A stretch of DNA of 64,000 bases from an uncultured Alistipes sp. (GTDB lineage Bacteria > Bacteroidota > Bacteroidia > Bacteroidales > Rikenellaceae): assembly GCA_947364365.1 (NCBI GenBank), contig CANASP010000009.1, positions 39,177 to 103,176 on the forward strand, written 5' to 3'. The position numbers and the translations under genes were made by a program. The notes beneath the pieces are model-generated. The model saw only the letters and a list, made by a program, of their open reading frames with translations. It did not search any database and was not told the origin of the DNA. The stretch's first letter is position 1; each line of letters opens with the position of its first letter. Below, piece by piece: positions 60,902 to 64,000 of this stretch.

Positions 60902-61741
60902 ATGGAGACCCGCTTCACCATCGCCCTGATCTACGATTTCGACGGCACGCTCGCGCCGGGCAACATGCAGGAGTACGATTTCATCCCCGCCGTGGGCAAG
61001 AGCAACAAGGAGTTCTGGTCGGAGGCCAACTCGCTGGCCGAGGAGCAGGACGCCGACATGGTGCTCACCTACATGGCCCGCATGATCCAGGCCGCCAAGT
61101 CGCGCGGGCTGTCGCTGCGCCGCGAGGCCTTCCAGGAGTCGGGCCGCCGCGTCGTGCTCTTCCGCGGCGTCAGGGAGTGGTTCGGACGGATCAACGCCTA
61201 CGGCGCCGCCAAAGGGATACGCATCCTCCACTATATCAATTCGTCGGGTCTGAAGGAGATCATCGAGGGCACGGAGATCGCCCACGAGTTCCGCAAGATC
61301 TACGCTTGTTCGTTCCTCTACGACGTGGACGGCATCGCCTACTGGCCCGCCGTGGCGGTCAACTACACCAACAAGACGCAGTTCATCTTCAAGATCAACA
61401 AGGGGGTCGAGTCGGTCTTCGACTCCAAGCAGGTCAACCGCTACGTCCCCGAGGAGGAGCGCGCCGTGCCGTTCAAGCGGATGATCTACGTCGGCGACGG
61501 GACGACCGACATCCCCTGCATGCGGCTAGTGAAGAACTTCGGCGGCCACTCGATCGCCGTCTACAACCCCGATCAGAAGGGGGCCCGCCGGGAGATGGCC
61601 TCGCTCATCCACGACAACCGCGTCAACCACGTCTGCCCGGCCGACTACTCCGAGGGCGGCGACATGGACATGCTCGTTCGGACGATCATCGACAAGATCG
61701 ACCTCGACGAGCGCCTCGGACGGCTCGAAGTCGTGCGTTAG
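60902..61741 (+). CDS. HAD-superfamily phosphatase (phosphoserine phosphatase-like)
   Basis: 279 residues. HAD motifs: LIYDFDGTLAPGN (nucleophile Asp and acid Asp), LHYINSSGLKEII (motif II Ser), a conserved Lys region near VNRYVPEEERAVPFKRM, and YVGDGTTDIPC (motif IV). The long helical insert between motifs I and II is a C1-type cap, as in phosphoserine phosphatase-like enzymes. Cytoplasmic hydrolase of a small phosphorylated metabolite; substrate unknown. It is 3 nt before the small membrane protein gene, so it is in one transcript with the ABC pair. Confidence 0.85.
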   Translation: METRFTIALIYDFDGTLAPGNMQEYDFIPAVGKSNKEFWSEANSLAEEQDADMVLTYMARMIQAAKSRGLSLRREAFQESGRRVVLFRGVREWFGRINAYGAAKGIRILHYINSSGLKEIIEGTEIAHEFRKIYACSFLYDVDGIAYWPAVAVNYTNKTQFIFKINKGVESVFDSKQVNRYVPEEERAVPFKRMIYVGDGTTDIPCMRLVKNFGGHSIAVYNPDQKGARREMASLIHDNRVNHVCPADYSEGGDMDMLVRTIIDKIDLDERLGRLEVVR

Positions 61742-61744
61742 AAG

Positions 61745-62305
61745 ATGCGCCGCAGCAACATGATCCGCATCCTCGGCTGGTCGCCCGAATGGACGGCCGC
61801 ACTCCGCCGGCACCCGCAAGCGGCCGCCGGGCTCACTGCCGGACTGATGCTCTGCACACCCGTTCCCTACCTCTCGTTCGTCGCCCTGCTCGGCTCGGCC
61901 CTGCTCTGCGCCGGCATCTACGGCCGCAACGAACCGCTGCAACTCCTGCTGCTGCCCCGCATGGGTGCTTCGCGGCTCCTGGTCGGCAAGATCCGCACCG
62001 CCTGGCGCAACTATTTCGGCGCGACGCTCCCGCTGGCCGTCGCCGCCACGGCGTTCCATCCCCGCGCCGCCTGGATGGCCGCCCTGTGGCTGCCCCTCGC
62101 AGCCTGGGCGCTCGCCTATGTCGTACTGGCCAAATACGCCCGCTACGACCCCGCCAGTCCCGCATCCTCCGCATCGCCGGCCGCACGGTCGGGCCTCGCC
62201 GGCATCGTCCTGCCGCCGCTGCTGCCCGTGACGCTCTGGCTCACGATCCGCTATGCGCTCGACGCCGAACGCAACCTCGACCGGTATCTCTATGATTACG
62301 ATTGA
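61745..62305 (+). CDS. Small membrane protein, likely ABC transporter partner
   Basis: 186 residues with about four hydrophobic helices (AAAGLTAGLMLCTPVPYLSF, then around 95, 115 and 158). No family is recognised. It overlaps the following ATPase gene by 14 nt and so is probably the membrane half of a small ABC transporter or ABC-2-like export system. Only about half the size of a usual ABC-2 permease. An ATG at 61760 (MIRILGW) is an alternative start. Confidence 0.65.
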   Translation: MRRSNMIRILGWSPEWTAALRRHPQAAAGLTAGLMLCTPVPYLSFVALLGSALLCAGIYGRNEPLQLLLLPRMGASRLLVGKIRTAWRNYFGATLPLAVAATAFHPRAAWMAALWLPLAAWALAYVVLAKYARYDPASPASSASPAARSGLAGIVLPPLLPVTLWLTIRYALDAERNLDRYLYDYD

Positions 62306-62957
62306 TTCGCTCACGGTCCGTCACGGCCGCCGCACGGTACTCGACAACGTGACGATGCACCTCACCGAAGGGGCCGTCCACGCCCTGGTCGGCGGCGCCG
62401 GTGCCGGCAAGACCGCGCTGCTCGACACGCTTGCGGGCCTCGTCGCCCCCGCCTCGGGTTCAGCGAGCCGCTTCGGCCGCCCGCTCCGCCGCCGCGATAT
62501 CGCCTATCTCCCCTGCGAAAACCGCCTCTACGACGGCATGACGGGCCGCGACCTCATCGATCTTGCGGCCCACTACCATCCCGACGACGACCCCGCGATC
62601 TATGTCCGGCTCTTCGCGCTGCCCGTCGACGAGCGGATCGACCGCTGGCCCGCACCCCGGCAGAAGGCGCTGGCGCTCTGCCTGGCACTCGCACAGCACA
62701 CCCCCGTAGTGCTGCTCGACGAGCCTTTCGAAGGATTCGACACCACGGACCTGCGCACTGCCCAGCGGCTCATTCTCCGCCGCCAGGCCGAGGGCACGAC
62801 CTTCCTCGTCGCCGCGCGCGATATCCGGCTCGTGGCCGACATCGCCGACGACTTCCGTCTCGTCGACAACGGCCGGATCGTCGGATCATACCGCCGCGGG
62901 GAGTTCGCAGAAGCGCTCGCGGCGCTGCGATGCAAAAAGACCGCTTCCGTGTCTTGA
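62292..62957 (+). CDS. ABC-transporter ATPase with degenerate signature
   Basis: 221 residues. Walker A is GGAGAGKT (about residue 38), Q-loop is weak, Walker B with catalytic Glu is VVLLDEPFEG. The LSGGQ signature is replaced by a WPAPRQK-like segment just before ALALCLALAQ, and the switch His region reads VAARDIRL, with no His. It may bind ATP but hydrolyse it poorly, or act with another subunit. ATG 62292 (MITIDSLTVRHG) matches the usual start of the fold. Partner is the overlapping membrane protein gene. Confidence 0.85.
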   Translation: MITIDSLTVRHGRRTVLDNVTMHLTEGAVHALVGGAGAGKTALLDTLAGLVAPASGSASRFGRPLRRRDIAYLPCENRLYDGMTGRDLIDLAAHYHPDDDPAIYVRLFALPVDERIDRWPAPRQKALALCLALAQHTPVVLLDEPFEGFDTTDLRTAQRLILRRQAEGTTFLVAARDIRLVADIADDFRLVDNGRIVGSYRRGEFAEALAALRCKKTASVS

Positions 62958-63093
62958 ATATTCCCGCCCGGCAAACTCAAAACAAGTTTTGGTTTGCTCT
63001 CGGCTTATTCGTACTTTGACTAAAGTCGAAGATACTTTCGCTCGGTAAAAAGCAAGCTCGCTTGCTTTTTACCCTCGCTTATTTGTATCTTTG
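62957..63093 (+). repeat. Promoter-palindrome repeat array before rdgB
   Basis: Two units. The first ends in TACTTTG (63012-63018), a box one base short; the second ends in TATCTTTG (63086-63093), 74 nt later and 4 nt before the rdgB ATG. The second unit carries a perfect 14-bp palindrome, GGTAAAAAGCAAGC (63044-63057), TC, GCTTGCTTTTTACC (63060-63073); the first has an imperfect GGCAAACTCAAAAC/GTTTTGGTTTGC palindrome. Confidence 0.87.
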
Positions 63094-63097
63094 CCCC

Positions 63098-63679
63098 ATG
63101 AAAATCCTCTTCGCCACCAACAACGCCCACAAAATAGCCGAAGTCGCGGCCGTACTGGGCGAGGGATATACGCTCCTCACGCCCCGCGACTGCGGCCTGA
63201 CGGAGGAGATCCCCGAAACGCAGCCCACGCTCGAGGGCAACGCCTTGCAGAAGGCCCGCTATCTGCACGAGCGCACCGGCGCCGACTGCTTCGCCGACGA
63301 CACGGGGCTCGAAGTCGAGGCGCTCGGCGGCGCCCCCGGGGTCCGTTCGGCGCGCTACGCCACCGACGGCCACGACTTCGAGGCCAACAACCGTCTGCTG
63401 CTCCGCAACCTCGAAGGCGAGGAGAACCGCCGCGCCCGCTTCCGCACGGTCGTGGCCCTGATCCTCGGCGGCGAGGAATACCTGTTCGAAGGGATCGTCG
63501 AGGGGCGCATCATCGACCGCGAAACGGGCGACGAAGGGTTCGGCTACGACCCGCTGTTCGTCCCCGACGGCTTCGACCGCACCTTCGCCCAGATGACTGC
63601 CGAGGAGAAGAACGCCACGTCGCACCGCGGCCGCGCCGTGCGCAAGCTGGCCGATTTCCTCCGCACGATCGAAAAATAA
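63098..63679 (+). CDS. rdgB: Non-canonical purine NTP pyrophosphatase (RdgB/HAM1)
   Basis: 193 residues. It starts with [16 protein letters not shown], the family's SNN/TNN-x-K substrate motif at the expected distance from Met1, so ATG 63098 is firm. Other motifs: [35 protein letters not shown] and SHRGRA. It hydrolyses ITP, dITP and XTP to monophosphates, keeping these bases out of nucleic acids. The gap to the minus-7 box is 4 nt (TATCTTTGCCCCATG), implying a leaderless mRNA. Four nt separate it from folE. Confidence 0.96.
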   Translation: MKILFATNNAHKIAEVAAVLGEGYTLLTPRDCGLTEEIPETQPTLEGNALQKARYLHERTGADCFADDTGLEVEALGGAPGVRSARYATDGHDFEANNRLLLRNLEGEENRRARFRTVVALILGGEEYLFEGIVEGRIIDRETGDEGFGYDPLFVPDGFDRTFAQMTAEEKNATSHRGRAVRKLADFLRTIEK

Positions 63680-63683
63680 AACC

Positions 63684-64000
63684 ATGGAACGACACAACTA
63701 CACCAAGGAGGAGCGTTTCGACGCCGCGACCGTCGAGGAGCTGAAGAGCCACTACGGCGCCATCCTGCGCCTGCTGGGCGAGGACCCCGCGCGCGAAGGG
63801 CTGGTGAAAACCCCCGAGCGGGTCGCCAAGGCGATGGCCTTCCTCACCAAGGGTTACGACGAGAACCCGCTCGACATCATCCGCTCGGCGATGTTCCGCG
63901 AGGAGTACAAGCAGATGGTGCTGGTCAAGGACATCGAGCTCTACTCGCTGTGCGAGCACCACATGCTGCCCTTCTACGGCAAGGCCCACGTGGCCTACAT
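63684..64000 (+). CDS. folE: GTP cyclohydrolase I, N-terminal part (runs off the right edge)
   Basis: 105 complete codons are present, starting [14 protein letters not shown]. The family segments [19 protein letters not shown] and [20 protein letters not shown] are present, the latter with zinc ligands Cys and His. It makes 7,8-dihydroneopterin triphosphate from GTP at the start of tetrahydrofolate (or related pterin) synthesis. It follows rdgB after 4 nt, in the same transcript. Confidence 0.95.
   Translation, partial: MERHNYTKEERFDAATVEELKSHYGAILRLLGEDPAREGLVKTPERVAKAMAFLTKGYDENPLDIIRSAMFREEYKQMVLVKDIELYSLCEHHMLPFYGKAHVAY

Overview
The window is G+C-rich DNA from a member of the Bacteroidales. 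The signs are SusC/SusD pairing, a hybrid two-component (HTCS) regulator, Bat aerotolerance genes, near absence of Shine-Dalgarno sites, and many TAnnTTTG minus-7 promoter boxes with a TTTG-like element about 20 nt upstream. The high G+C content together with this gene set fits an Alistipes-like Rikenellaceae genome. That placement is an inference from style, not from a marker gene.

Layout. 1-8121: edge of a divergent lipoprotein gene, then one long operon (MoxR ATPase, DUF58, membrane-anchored partner, TPR protein, BatA-like and BatB-like VWA proteins, SDR, ALDH3). 8161-8526: RNase P RNA. 8976-10241: anaerobic sulfatase-maturating enzyme on the minus strand. 10317-14186: GH36, SGNH esterase and sugar kinase operon. 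14442-49987: a large polysaccharide-utilisation region. It holds an eight-gene operon (GH130, GxGYxYP-like protein, SusC, SusD, GH2+CBM32, two SASA esterases, SGNH esterase), the HTCS regulator, an MFS transporter with a sulfatase, and an operon of a divergent GH38-like enzyme, three GH92 alpha-mannosidases and an SGNH esterase. A three-gene housekeeping operon (YihY, Rossmann protein, KdsC-like phosphatase) sits inside this region. 50192-53703: recJ, lipB and lipA on the minus strand. 54110-64000: mostly core genes (AraC regulator, OmpA-like porin, rnhB, nitroreductase, HAD phosphatase, ABC pair, rdgB, start of folE).

How the genes work together. GH92, GH38-like, GH130, GH2, GH36, sulfatase and several esterases suggest capture and stepwise trimming of mannose-rich, decorated glycans such as N-glycans. 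SusC/D would do outer-membrane import, the MFS protein inner-membrane import, and the PfkB kinase entry into metabolism. Three promoters (before GH130, MFS and GH38-like) share an ATAGTATAC site placed 21-22 nt before the minus-7 box, which points to one regulon, possibly run by the HTCS. The HTCS gene carries a run of 12 G in its sensor part, a candidate on/off slippage switch.

Beyond genes, the most striking structure is a family of about 74-bp repeat units. Each holds a TAnnTTTG box and a palindrome whose sequence changes but whose pairing is kept. They stand in arrays before yihY, rnhB and rdgB, and the last box sits only 4 nt from the ATG of rnhB and rdgB, implying leaderless mRNAs. A second family of GC-rich intergenic palindromic elements, a probable small RNA near 54.6 kb, and a hairpin terminator between susD and the GH2 gene are also described.
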